64,000 nucleotides of DNA from Alcanivorax quisquiliarum (GTDB taxonomy: Bacteria > Pseudomonadota > Gammaproteobacteria > Pseudomonadales > Alcanivoracaceae): the NCBI RefSeq assembly GCF_023051175.1, contig NZ_JALKII010000001.1:62001-126000 (forward strand). Reading direction: 5' to 3'. This document shows positions 19,074 to 27,821 of this stretch, piece after piece. The number at the start of each line of letters is the position of its first letter. The first letter of the stretch is position 1. The notes under the pieces are model-generated. The model was not told the DNA's origin, did no database searches, and was given only the letters and a program-made list of their open reading frames with translations. The position numbers and the translations under genes were made by a program.

Positions 19074-19354
19074 GCAGGACCTCCTGTCTTGTGGGCGGGG
19101 TAGGCGCAAGTGTAACGGGTCGCCCGCACTGGCGCAGCAGATTACAGCGGCGGAGCCCGGCTGCTTGCTCCAGAGCTGGTGGCAAGGCTGCGGGCGGGCC
19201 AAAAACGCTTTCTTTTTAATATTTTGCGGTCTGGTCACATTCTGACGTTGGCGCAGGTACGGTATCCTTGCTGTTTCGATCACAGGCTCTCGTGGAAGGG
19301 AGCGCGCTTCATCCGCCGCTGGGTAAGCGGGTGAAGCAGAACAAGGGGTTTAGC

Positions 19355-20470
19355 ATGAAACAATTACCCGGCCGCCCTGGGGGAAAGCCGCGTTTGCTGG
19401 TGGTCGATGATTCCAGAGTGATGCGCACAGCCGCCCACAAGATGCTCGGTGGCCAATTCGACGTGGTGGTGGCGGAGCACGGCAAGCAGGGCTGGGATGC
19501 AATTCGTGCCGATCAGAGCATTCAGGTGGTATTCACCGATCTGTCGATGCCGGAGCTGGATGGCTACGGGCTGCTGGAAAAAATTCGCACTTGCGATGAT
19601 TCCGGCATCGCCGGGCTGCCGGTGATTGTGGTCACCGGTGCCGAAAACGATGAAGCGGCACGGGAAAAAGCGCTGCGCCTGGGCGCCACTGACTTTATTA
19701 CCAAACCGTTCAACAGCACCGATTTGCTGGCACGCGCCAGCGCCCACGCGAGTTATCAGCGCGAGCGCCGCACGCTGGAAGCCGCGGTTACCATTGATCC
19801 GCTCACCGGCCTGGGTAATGCGGATTATTTCATGGGCCGGCTGAAACAGGATCTGGCGTTCGCGGCACGGCATCGCCATCCGTTATCGGTACTGCGCCTG
19901 GAAGTGGATCATTTCAACAAGTTATTTATCCGCGCCGGCAAGCAGGCGGCCGATGCCATGCTGATGCGGGTGGCCGAGGTGATATCTCGTCTGATTCGCA
20001 AGGAAGACACTGCGGCTCGAATCGGCGTGGCGCAATTTGCCGTGAGCCTGCCCAGCGCTGATGTTGATGGCGCCAGTGTATTTGCCAATCGGCTGTGGCG
20101 GCAGGTGCGCGAGGCGGAGTTGCTGCATGAAGGGCGGCGGTTGCCGCTGACAGTATCCATTGGCGTGCTCTCGCCATCGCCACATCCGGGTCAGACGGCA
20201 CGCACGGTGCTGGAAGAAGCAGCGCTGGTGTTGCGCACCGCCCTCCAGGCCGGTGGCGATCAGGTAGTGACGCCCGCCGGCGTACGCCGCGGTTTGCCGG
20301 GACAGCCTTTGCAGCCGGCCAGTGAACCGTTCGCGCCGCCGCCGATCAGTGTCGAGCAGGCGCTGGCGATGCTTGCCAGTGGCCGCCGCGATGACGTGGC
20401 CCGGCATCTTTCGTCGTTGCGCGAGCAACTGGCGCCGTTGCTGGAAATGCTGGAAAGTAAACCGCAGTGA
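19355..20470 (+). CDS. Receiver-GGDEF protein with degenerate active site and intact I-site
   Basis: A 371-residue protein. Residues 13-130 are a receiver domain with Asp62 (FTDLSMP) and Lys117 (TKPF). From residue 148 (DPLTGLGN) a GGDEF domain follows. Where the signature GGDEF/GGEEF should be, it reads GVAQF (224-228), so cyclase activity is very unlikely. The inhibitory-site motif RxxD is kept as RKED (215-218), at the same spacing as in PleD. By analogy with other such proteins it could be a phosphorylation-controlled c-di-GMP receptor. About 60 further residues end the protein. The start is ATG 19355 after AAGGGG. A DUF2505 gene follows closely. Confidence 0.85.
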   Translation: MKQLPGRPGGKPRLLVVDDSRVMRTAAHKMLGGQFDVVVAEHGKQGWDAIRADQSIQVVFTDLSMPELDGYGLLEKIRTCDDSGIAGLPVIVVTGAENDEAAREKALRLGATDFITKPFNSTDLLARASAHASYQRERRTLEAAVTIDPLTGLGNADYFMGRLKQDLAFAARHRHPLSVLRLEVDHFNKLFIRAGKQAADAMLMRVAEVISRLIRKEDTAARIGVAQFAVSLPSADVDGASVFANRLWRQVREAELLHEGRRLPLTVSIGVLSPSPHPGQTARTVLEEAALVLRTALQAGGDQVVTPAGVRRGLPGQPLQPASEPFAPPPISVEQALAMLASGRRDDVARHLSSLREQLAPLLEMLESKPQ

Positions 20471-20489
20471 GATGAGCGGGAGCCACGCC

Positions 20490-20993
20490 ATGCAATTGCA
20501 GCGATGCCGCAGCTTCGCGGTGCCGGCCACGCGCCTGTTTCAGGTGCTGACCAGCAAGCCGTTTTTTGATGCACGGCACGCAATGTCGGGGGCGAGCCAG
20601 TACCGTTACGACGCCTTCGGCCCCACCGAGCGCGGTTTGCTGGTGCGTATTATTCGCGAGCTGGATCTCTCGGCCAAGCCGTTGCCCGGCTTTGCGCGCC
20701 GCTTTGTCGGCGAATCTGCCGCGCTGACCATGGAATTTCTCTGGACGCACACCCAGGCGCCGCCTTACCGCGCCGAGCTGCGTTGCAGCATCGGACGTGT
20801 GCCGGTGCAGGTGCATGGCCATATGACCATCGCTGACGAGGGCGGCGAGGCGCTGCAAACGCTGGCGTTGACCATAGACAGCAGCGTGCCGCTGGTGGGC
20901 AGCAAGCTGGCCGCAATCGTGGCCGCGCAACTAGACAAAGGATTGCAGTCGGATTACCGCGCCACGCTGGCATACCTGCAAGCGAATCCCTGA
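20490..20993 (+). CDS. DUF2505-like protein
   Basis: A 167-residue protein whose pattern fits the START-like DUF2505 family: an N-terminal strand with FAVPATRLFQVLTS, a central beta-rich part and a C-terminal helix LAAIVAAQLDKGLQSD. Function of this family is not known; the fold suggests a hydrophobic pocket. Start is ATG 20490, preceded by GGGAG; ATG 20472 is an alternative. It begins 19 bp after the REC-GGDEF stop, so co-transcription is likely. Confidence 0.7.
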   Translation: MQLQRCRSFAVPATRLFQVLTSKPFFDARHAMSGASQYRYDAFGPTERGLLVRIIRELDLSAKPLPGFARRFVGESAALTMEFLWTHTQAPPYRAELRCSIGRVPVQVHGHMTIADEGGEALQTLALTIDSSVPLVGSKLAAIVAAQLDKGLQSDYRATLAYLQANP

Positions 20994-20996
20994 AAC

Positions 20997-21803
20997 CTAC
21001 CGCCGTATTTTTTCTGCCAGCGGCAGCATGGCGCGCAGGGCATGGCGTGGCCGCCAGCGCTTGCGGCGCCAGAGGTGTTTCAGGCCGGGTTGCGGCAAGA
21101 TCAGAAAGTCACCCGCGTCGATGCCGCGAAAAATCCGCGCTGCCACTTCTCCTGCGGTGTAGCCGTGCTGATCGAGCAAGTGTTCAAAACGCACACGGCT
21201 GACCGGGTCGGGCGAGCGCAGCGATTCGGTGAGGTTGGAGCGAAAAAACGACGGGCAGGCTACGGAGACACGAATCCCCAGCGGCGCCAGCTCGCTGTGC
21301 AGGCTCTCCGATAGCGCCACGATGGCGGCTTGCGTGGCGCTGTAACTGCTCATGCCAGGTGCAGGCGCCAGCGCGGTCATGGCGGCAATATTGATAATAT
21401 GGCCCTTGCCCTGACGCTTCATGGCGGAGACGGCGGCGCGGCAGGCGCGCACCGTGCCCAGCAGGTTGGTGTCGATCTGTGCTTGCCAATCGCCCTCGGC
21501 CAGTGTCTCGAACAGGCCGGCGCTGGCGATGCCGGCATTGCTCACCAGCACATCCAGCTCGCCCCAGCGGCGCACCACACGATCCACCGCCTGACGCACG
21601 TCGCCATCGCGGCGCACATCGCAGGCCAGATGCAAGTGTTCGACCTGCAAGTCTGCGAGCATGCGGCAGACTTCTTCGCAGCGCACCGAATGGGTGTCGG
21701 CAATGGCGACGCGGTAGCCGCGCTTGGCTGCGGCTTCCGCCAGAGCGCGGCCCAGGCCGGAGGCGCCGCCGGTAATCAGAATGCTTGGCGCAGGGTGGCT
21801 CAT
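20997..21803 (-). CDS. Short-chain dehydrogenase/reductase lacking catalytic Ser and Lys
   Basis: A 268-residue classical-type SDR fold. TGGASGLG (cofactor binding), NAG in LVSNAGIAS and the active-site Asn in DTNLLG are all in place. In the catalytic tetrad only Asn113 and Tyr154 remain. The segment NIAAMTALAPAPGMSSY has Ala where Ser is expected, and YSATQ has Gln158 in place of the invariant Lys. The protein should bind a nucleotide but probably cannot act as a normal oxidoreductase. The rest of the sequence is well formed and full length. It lies 23 bp downstream of the DAACS transporter gene on the same strand. Confidence 0.85.
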   Translation of the reverse strand: MSHPAPSILITGGASGLGRALAEAAAKRGYRVAIADTHSVRCEEVCRMLADLQVEHLHLACDVRRDGDVRQAVDRVVRRWGELDVLVSNAGIASAGLFETLAEGDWQAQIDTNLLGTVRACRAAVSAMKRQGKGHIINIAAMTALAPAPGMSSYSATQAAIVALSESLHSELAPLGIRVSVACPSFFRSNLTESLRSPDPVSRVRFEHLLDQHGYTAGEVAARIFRGIDAGDFLILPQPGLKHLWRRKRWRPRHALRAMLPLAEKIRR

Positions 21804-21825
21804 TCACAGCGTCCTGTAGGCAAAT

Positions 21826-23106
21826 TTAGGTGTTGGCGGCTTCGGGCTCGCGCATCAGCACATCCTGTTCCCCTTCGCTGCGGGCAATCAGCACCGCTGC
21901 CACGCCGTCGCTCCAGACGTTGACAGCGGTCCGGCACATATCCAGCAAACGGTCGGTCACCAATACCAAGCCGATGGCCTGCGCAGGCAGGCCGACGATA
22001 CCGAGGATCAGTGTAATGGCCACCAGGCTGGCAGCGGGAATGCTGGCCACGCCAATCGAGGTGAGCAGGGCAGTAAAGACGATCATGAATTGCATACCGA
22101 AACTGAGCTCAAGGCCGTATGCCTGTGCGATGAACAGCACCACCATGCACTCGTACAAGGCGGTGCCGTCCATGTTGATGGTGCAGCCCAACGGTAGCAC
22201 GAACGAGGTAGTACGCTTGGAGACCCCCGCACGGTGGCGAATGCTTTGCATGTTCAGCGGCAGCGCAGCAGCGGAGCTGGCGGTGGAAAATGCTGTCAAT
22301 AGCGCCGGCGCCATGGCCCGCGCCAACCGTAGCGGCGACCGCTTGGCGAGCACCCGCACCAATAACGTAAGGGCCACAGCGGAGTGGAGCAGCAGAGCCA
22401 ACAGCACGCACAGAAAAAACCATAACAGCGGCTGGATTGCCGCCAGGCCAGTGCGGGTTACCGTCGCGGCGATCAGGCCGAACACGCCAATCGGTGTGAA
22501 GCGAATGATGAACATGGTCAGTTTGATCATGGTCTGATACAGGCCGTCGATGGCGTCACGCAGCGCCTGCCCGGAGTTACCCGGCACCTGCCGCAGGAAG
22601 TAGCCGAACAACAGCGAAAAAACGATCAGGCCAAGTAGCTGCCCTTTGACGGCGGCTTCAAGCAGGTTGGCGGGAAGCAATTGCAGGATGACGCCGGCAA
22701 AATCACCAGCTCCCCGGCCTTCGATGCGCGCCAGCACTTCGGCGGTATTATCCGCCAGACCGAGACGATCACCGGCGGGCTCGCCGTTGATAACCCCTGG
22801 CGTGAAGGTATTGGCCACCGCCACCCCGATCAGGATCGCGATCAGGCTGGTGGTCATATAGTAAGCGACGGATTTGCCACCCAGACGGCCGAGATCCCGG
22901 CCTTCGCCCAGATTGGTCAGGCTGCTGATCATGGCGCTGGTGATCAGCGGCACCACGATCATTTGCAGGCCGTTGATGAATAACTGGCCGATGGTGTCGT
23001 AGACAGCGATGACTGGCACGCCGAAAATCTGGCTTTCGAGCGTGGTGAACGCACCGAAGAGCGCAGCGACGGCCATACTGATGAATATCTGGTTGTGCAG
23101 TTTCAC
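21826..23106 (-). CDS. Dicarboxylate/amino acid:cation symporter (DAACS family)
   Basis: A 426-residue inner-membrane transporter with about eight hydrophobic segments plus the two re-entrant hairpins of the GltP/GltPh family. The hallmark motifs are present: the serine-rich FSTASSAAALPL of hairpin 1, NMDGTALYE in helix 7, and the Asp/Asn positions in helix 8 (VTDRLLDMCRTAVNVWSD). The family carries glutamate, aspartate or C4-dicarboxylates with Na+ or H+. Which one cannot be read from sequence. The degenerate SDR gene follows closely on the same strand. Confidence 0.93.
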   Translation of the reverse strand: MKLHNQIFISMAVAALFGAFTTLESQIFGVPVIAVYDTIGQLFINGLQMIVVPLITSAMISSLTNLGEGRDLGRLGGKSVAYYMTTSLIAILIGVAVANTFTPGVINGEPAGDRLGLADNTAEVLARIEGRGAGDFAGVILQLLPANLLEAAVKGQLLGLIVFSLLFGYFLRQVPGNSGQALRDAIDGLYQTMIKLTMFIIRFTPIGVFGLIAATVTRTGLAAIQPLLWFFLCVLLALLLHSAVALTLLVRVLAKRSPLRLARAMAPALLTAFSTASSAAALPLNMQSIRHRAGVSKRTTSFVLPLGCTINMDGTALYECMVVLFIAQAYGLELSFGMQFMIVFTALLTSIGVASIPAASLVAITLILGIVGLPAQAIGLVLVTDRLLDMCRTAVNVWSDGVAAVLIARSEGEQDVLMREPEAANT

Positions 23107-23262
23107 CCACTGCTCCCTGTGCTGTATTTTTCGAATTCTCGCAGGCGCGGGGCGCTACCACGGTGTCCTGCGATGTTAAAACAGGCGGGGTAAGCATAGG
23201 CAGACCGTAGCGCCCCCCGCAACCGGCGATAACGCCCGGCAGGGTGTGACAGGAGCGTAACG

Positions 23263-23790
23263 ATGCAGCAGGCACCCGCACTGGTGCGCCTTGATGAAAA
23301 TATGATTCCCGCCTTGCAGCAGCTCGCTGCCGATATCTGGTGGGCGCATTATCCGGGCCTGATCAGCGACGAGCAGATCCGTTTCATGTTGGCGGAAATG
23401 TATTCGACGGTGCGCTTGCAGGAGGAAATGGCGGCCGGTGTGTACTACGGCGGTGTGCAGGCCGATGCAGCACTGTGCGGGTATTTCAGTGTCCGGCTGG
23501 ATGCCGAGCACCGGGCGCAGGCATGGCTGGACAAGCTTTATCTGAGCCCGGCCTGTCATGGCCGTGGCTGGGGCCAGTGGATGTTGCAGCAGGCGGCGGC
23601 CTGCGCGTGGCAGTTGGGGGCTGATCGCCTTGATCTGCGCGTGAACCGGCATAATAAGCGGGCCATCGTTGCGTATGAGCGGGCTGGCTTTGTGAAGGTT
23701 GGCGAAGACTGTGCCGAGATTGGTAACGGCTTTGTGATGGATGACTTCCTGTTTGCCCTGTGTCGCCCGGGGCTGGCGCTGTCCCGCTGA
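23263..23790 (+). CDS. GNAT-family N-acetyltransferase
   Basis: A 175-residue acetyltransferase. The acetyl-CoA loop appears as LYLSPACHGRGWGQWML, followed by the typical VNRHNKRAIVAYERAGF segment of the GNAT fold. Start is ATG 23263 with AGGAGCG upstream. It is divergent from the DAACS gene and convergent with the EVE gene. The acceptor substrate is unknown. Confidence 0.9.
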   Translation: MQQAPALVRLDENMIPALQQLAADIWWAHYPGLISDEQIRFMLAEMYSTVRLQEEMAAGVYYGGVQADAALCGYFSVRLDAEHRAQAWLDKLYLSPACHGRGWGQWMLQQAAACAWQLGADRLDLRVNRHNKRAIVAYERAGFVKVGEDCAEIGNGFVMDDFLFALCRPGLALSR

Positions 23791-23816
23791 CGGTTGCAGT
23801 GCGGGGGGGGCGCCTG

Positions 23817-24269
23817 CTATTCCAGTTGTGACAGCAAATGGCGCGCGGCGGCCGGCTCGACTTTCTGAATGGACAGGCGGCTGCGGTTGATCAGTTCCAT
23901 ATCACTCAGCGCCGGGTCTGCCTTGATGGCGCTGAGCGGCACAGGGTGTGGAAAGTGCCGCAGGTAGCGCAGGTCCACTCGCAGCCAGCGTGGCGCGTCA
24001 GCCGGGCTGCGCGGGTCATGGTAGGGTGACTCTGGATCGAACTGGGTCGGGTCCGGGTACGCTTCACGGCTTATCTGGGCCAGGCCGACAATCGCCGGCA
24101 CCTTGCAGCTGGAATGGTAGATGAACACCTTGTCGCCTTTCCTGACCTCGTCGCGCAGCCGGTTGCGGGCCTGGTAATTGCGAATGCCTTCCCAGGGGGT
24201 CTGGCCGTCGCGCTTGAGGTCATCGATGCTGTAGGCATCAGGCTCGGTCTTGAACAGCCAGCGAGGCAT
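23817..24269 (-). CDS. EVE domain-containing protein
   Basis: A 150-residue single EVE domain. The family start MPRWLFKTEPDAYSIDDL, then WEGIRNYQARNRLRDEV, FIYHSSCKVPAIVG and SDMELINRSRLSIQ are all recognisable. EVE domains belong to the PUA-like fold and are thought to bind modified bases in nucleic acids. I start at the Met at 24269, with GGAG upstream, rather than the longer frame to 24398. It is divergent from prmB. Confidence 0.93.
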   Translation of the reverse strand: MPRWLFKTEPDAYSIDDLKRDGQTPWEGIRNYQARNRLRDEVRKGDKVFIYHSSCKVPAIVGLAQISREAYPDPTQFDPESPYHDPRSPADAPRWLRVDLRYLRHFPHPVPLSAIKADPALSDMELINRSRLSIQKVEPAAARHLLSQLE

Positions 24270-24427
24270 GGGGGTTTCTCCGACGGTGAGGAGAGCCCAT
24301 GATAACGCAATGGCGCCGGGCTGCGTGGCGTCACGGCGAGTGGTTTGTGTTACGCTTGCGCGCGCCGGTTTTGCAATCACCGGCGCGTTCTCACACACCT
24401 TGATTTATCCTGACCGGCGACCAGACG

Positions 24428-25372
24428 ATGACTATCTGCGCAGAGGAACAACAGCAGGCCAGCCAGGTGCTGGCCACCGTGCGTGATTGCCTGCGCTGGG
24501 GGGAATCGGCACTGCGGCGCGGCGAGGTGTTTCTGGGCCACGGCACCGACGATTACGGCGACGAAGTGCTCGGCCTGCTGCTGCATGTGCTGGCGCTGCC
24601 ATGGGACTCCGATCCGCGCCTGCTGGATGCACGCTTGCTGCCGGCGGAGATCGAACGCTTTGTCACGCTGATGGTGCAACGCGTGAATGAGCGGCGGCCG
24701 GCGGCCTACCTGACCGGCCGCGCCTGGTTTTGCGGCCTGGAATTCAAGGTGGATGAGCGCGTGCTGGTGCCGCGCTCGCCCCTGGCCGAGTTGATCGAGC
24801 AACGCTTCGAGCCCTGGCTGGTGCCGGAGCAGGTAAGCCGGGTGCTGGATCTGTGCACCGGCAGTGGCTGCATTGCGATTGCCACCGCGTTTGCCTTGCC
24901 CCAGGCAGAGATTGATGCCACGGATATCTGCGAAGAGGCGCTGGCGGTTTGCCGCGACAATATCGAGCGTCACGGGGTGGAGCAGCAGGTACGTGCCCGG
25001 CAGGGCGATGGGCTGGCGGCGGCGAAAGGCCAATATGATCTGATTATTTCAAACCCGCCTTATGTGGACGCCGCTGACATGGCCAGCCTGCCTGACGAGT
25101 ATCGGCATGAGCCGGTGCTGGCGCTGGCGTCTGGTGCCGACGGACTGGATTTTACCCGGCGCCTGTTGCGTGATGCGCCTGATCACCTCAGCGAGCAGGG
25201 CATCCTGATTGTCGAAGTCGGCAACAGCTGGGAAACCATGCTCAATATCTGGCCGGAAGTACCGTTCTTCTGGTTTGAATTCGAGCGCGGCGGGCATGGC
25301 GTGTTCATGTTGACGCGGGAACAGCTGCTTGCGCATCGGCACAGCTTCAGCGCGCAAACGCCGGTACAATAA
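24428..25372 (+). CDS. prmB: Ribosomal protein L3 glutamine methyltransferase
   Basis: SAM-dependent N5-glutamine methyltransferase for ribosomal protein L3. The 314 residues have the PrmB-type N-terminal helical domain, the SAM-binding motif [14 protein letters not shown] and the catalytic IISNPPYV. Placement directly before aroC is the common arrangement that separates PrmB from the related PrmC. The length agrees. Confidence 0.95.
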   Translation: MTICAEEQQQASQVLATVRDCLRWGESALRRGEVFLGHGTDDYGDEVLGLLLHVLALPWDSDPRLLDARLLPAEIERFVTLMVQRVNERRPAAYLTGRAWFCGLEFKVDERVLVPRSPLAELIEQRFEPWLVPEQVSRVLDLCTGSGCIAIATAFALPQAEIDATDICEEALAVCRDNIERHGVEQQVRARQGDGLAAAKGQYDLIISNPPYVDAADMASLPDEYRHEPVLALASGADGLDFTRRLLRDAPDHLSEQGILIVEVGNSWETMLNIWPEVPFFWFEFERGGHGVFMLTREQLLAHRHSFSAQTPVQ

Positions 25373-25442
25373 CGGAACAGATTTTACCTTGCGATCCTGT
25401 GGCAGCACCACAGCGCGCACTGACAGACGGATACGGAATATT

Positions 25443-26543
25443 ATGGCAGGCAACAGCTTTGGCGAACTGTTTCGCATTACCACCTTTGGTGAGAGCCACG
25501 GCCCGGCACTGGGTGCCATTGTCGATGGCTGCCCACCGGGGCTTGAGCTGAGTGAAGCCGATCTGCAAGGCGAGCTGGATCGGCGCAAGCCGGGCACCAG
25601 CCGCTACACCACCCAGCGCCGCGAACCGGATCAGGTGAAAATACTCTCCGGCGTGTTTGAAGGGCGCACCACGGGCTGCCCGATCGGCCTGCTGATCGAA
25701 AACACCGATCAGAAATCGAAGGATTACTCCGATATTGCTCGCACTTTCCGGCCGGGCCATGCGGACTACAGCTACACGCAAAAATATGGCGTGCGCGACT
25801 ATCGTGGTGGCGGCCGTTCGTCTGCCCGCGAGACTGCCATGCGGGTTGCCGCCGGGGCCATCGCTCGCAAGTTTCTGGCCGAGCGGCTAGGCGTGAAAAT
25901 TTACGGTGGTGTAGTGCAGATCGGTGATGTTCGCGCACAGCAGTTCGACTGGAGCAGTGTCAACGACAACCCGTTTTTCTTTCCTGATGCGGCGCAGGTG
26001 CCGGCACTGGAAAGCCTGATCAATACGCTGCGCAAGCAAGGCTCTTCCATCGGCGCACGGGTGACGGTGTTTGCCGAAGGCGTACCGGCCGGCTGGGGCG
26101 AGCCGGTGTTTGACCGCCTGGATGCGGATCTTGCCAAGGCGATGATGAGCATCAACGCGGTGAAAGCGGTAGAGATCGGTGACGGCTTTGCGGTAGTGGA
26201 ACAGCGCGGCGAACAGCACCGCGATGAAATCACACCGGACGGTTTTCTGAGCAATCAGGCGGGCGGTGTGCTGGGCGGCATTTCCAGCGGGCAGACCGTG
26301 CGCGTGTCGATGGCGTTGAAACCGACCTCCAGTATTCTGATTCCGGGGCGCTCCATCGATATTGACGGCGTGCCGACGGACGTGGTCACCAAGGGCCGCC
26401 ATGATCCTTGCGTGGGCGTGCGCGCCACGCCGATTGCCGAAGCAATGCTGGCGCTGGTGCTGATGGATCATTATCTGCGCCAGCGCGGCCAGTGCGGCGA
26501 GGCACCCCCGGCGCTGACGCCAGTGCCCGCTGGCCAGGAATAA
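25443..26543 (+). CDS. aroC: Chorismate synthase
   Basis: Last step of the shikimate pathway: EPSP to chorismate, needing reduced FMN. The 366 residues carry the family signatures [40 protein letters not shown] and [18 protein letters not shown]. Start is ATG 25443 ([10 protein letters not shown]), after prmB by 70 bp. Chorismate made here feeds, among others, the tryptophan genes at 42-45 kb. Confidence 0.98.
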   Translation: MAGNSFGELFRITTFGESHGPALGAIVDGCPPGLELSEADLQGELDRRKPGTSRYTTQRREPDQVKILSGVFEGRTTGCPIGLLIENTDQKSKDYSDIARTFRPGHADYSYTQKYGVRDYRGGGRSSARETAMRVAAGAIARKFLAERLGVKIYGGVVQIGDVRAQQFDWSSVNDNPFFFPDAAQVPALESLINTLRKQGSSIGARVTVFAEGVPAGWGEPVFDRLDADLAKAMMSINAVKAVEIGDGFAVVEQRGEQHRDEITPDGFLSNQAGGVLGGISSGQTVRVSMALKPTSSILIPGRSIDIDGVPTDVVTKGRHDPCVGVRATPIAEAMLALVLMDHYLRQRGQCGEAPPALTPVPAGQE

Positions 26544-26548
26544 ACACG

Positions 26549-26570
26549 GGCCGGCGCGCCTGCGCCGGCT
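26549..26570. other. Hairpin after aroC
   Basis: GCCGGCGC (26550-26557) pairs with GCGCCGGC (26562-26569), loop GCCT. No T-run follows, so it is at most a weak terminator or a processing signal before the MFS gene. Confidence 0.4.
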
Positions 26571-26600
26571 GGCTGCCGTATTGCTTGCAGGCGCACTGCC

Positions 26601-27782
26601 GTGAATGACATGCCTTATTACTGGCGCCTCTCCGGGTTTTACCTCTGCTATTTCGCGTTGCTTGGCGTGCTGGTGCCTTACTGGAGCCTGTACCTCAAGG
26701 AAGGCGGCTTCTCGGCGGCTGAAATCGGCTTGCTGATGGCTCTGCCGCAGATCACCAAGATCGGCGCACCGAATCTGTGGGGCTGGCTGGCGGACGCGAC
26801 CGGGCAGCGGCTGCGCATTATTCGCGCCGGCAATCTGCTTGCTGCGCTGCTGTTCACGGGCGTGTTCTTCGCGGATACGTTCTGGCGCATGTTCGCTGTG
26901 CTGGTGGCGTTCAGTTTTTTCTGGAATGCGGTACTGGCGCAATTTGAAGTCATCACCCTCAGCGCGCTGGGGCGCCACAGCGACCGTTACGGCCTGGTGC
27001 GGCTGTGGGGCTCGGTGGGCTTTATCGTCACCGTGGTGGTGCTGGGCCGCGTGCTCGACAGCGCGCCGGTGTCGCTGGTGCCCTGGGTATTGCTGGGGCT
27101 GCTGTGGGCCATCTGGTTGTGCACCTTGAGCGTGCCGGATCAATCCGCTGCGCAGGCCGCCACGCAGCGCGAGCCGCTGCTGGCCGTGCTGCGCCGGCCG
27201 GGGGTGCCGATCTTCTTTCTGTGCGCTTTTCTGATGCAGGCGTCGCACGGGCCTTATTACACCTTCTACACGATTCATCTGGTGGACATGGGTTTCAGCC
27301 GTGCGCTTGCAGGGCAGCTGTGGGCCTGGGGTGTGGTGGCCGAAGTCGGCGTGTTTCTGCTGATGCATCGGTTGCTGGCGCGCTTCTCGCTGGTGGCGCT
27401 GATCCGGGCCAGTTTGCTGCTGGCTGCGCTGCGCTGGCTGATGATCGGCACACTGGCAGAGTATCTGCCTGCGCTGGTGCTGGCGCAGCTGCTGCATGCG
27501 GCCAGCTTCGGCAGTTTCCATGCGGCCGCGATGGCCTGGCTGCATCGCAGCTTTCGAGGTGGCCAGGCGGGGCAGGGGCAGGCGCTTTATTCCAGCCTCG
27601 GGTTCGGCGCCGGCTGGGCAGTGGGCGCGACACTGGCCGGGCTGCATTGGGATGAGCTTGGCGGGGTGAGCTTTTTGCTGGCGGCGGCTGCCGCGTTGCT
27701 GGCCGCCGTACTGGCATGGTGTGGCTTGCGTGAGCCTGCGGCGCAGCGAGCGTCGGTTGAGCGCGAGCCTCTTGAAACGTAA
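26601..27782 (+). CDS. MFS transporter (HcaT / MFS_1-like)
   Basis: A 393-residue inner-membrane protein with about twelve hydrophobic helices. The N-terminus YWRLSGFYLCYFALLGVLVPYW and the loop NLWGWLADATGQRLRIIR match the MFS_1-like group that includes HcaT and nucleoside-type permeases. Substrate not known; annotations as a phenylpropionate transporter rest on weak similarity. It starts at GTG 26601 or ATG 26610 in the same frame; neither has a strong SD. It follows aroC by 57 bp and converges on the PLD-family genes. Confidence 0.85.
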   Translation: MNDMPYYWRLSGFYLCYFALLGVLVPYWSLYLKEGGFSAAEIGLLMALPQITKIGAPNLWGWLADATGQRLRIIRAGNLLAALLFTGVFFADTFWRMFAVLVAFSFFWNAVLAQFEVITLSALGRHSDRYGLVRLWGSVGFIVTVVVLGRVLDSAPVSLVPWVLLGLLWAIWLCTLSVPDQSAAQAATQREPLLAVLRRPGVPIFFLCAFLMQASHGPYYTFYTIHLVDMGFSRALAGQLWAWGVVAEVGVFLLMHRLLARFSLVALIRASLLLAALRWLMIGTLAEYLPALVLAQLLHAASFGSFHAAAMAWLHRSFRGGQAGQGQALYSSLGFGAGWAVGATLAGLHWDELGGVSFLLAAAAALLAAVLAWCGLREPAAQRASVEREPLET

Positions 27783-27821
27783 GCCCCCTGAATATACGCC
27801 CTGAGCAAGGCCCGTTCCGGT

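Noticed and set aside
19230-19270. A possible sigma-54 promoter before the REC-GGDEF gene (TTGGCGCAGG ... TCCTTGC)
   Set aside because: The distance between the GG and GC elements is far from the required spacing, so it is not a sigma-54 site.
25887-27647. A 586-codon minus-strand frame over aroC and the MFS gene
   Set aside because: aroC has every family signature on plus and the MFS protein has twelve helices; the minus product is low-complexity Gln/Arg/His.
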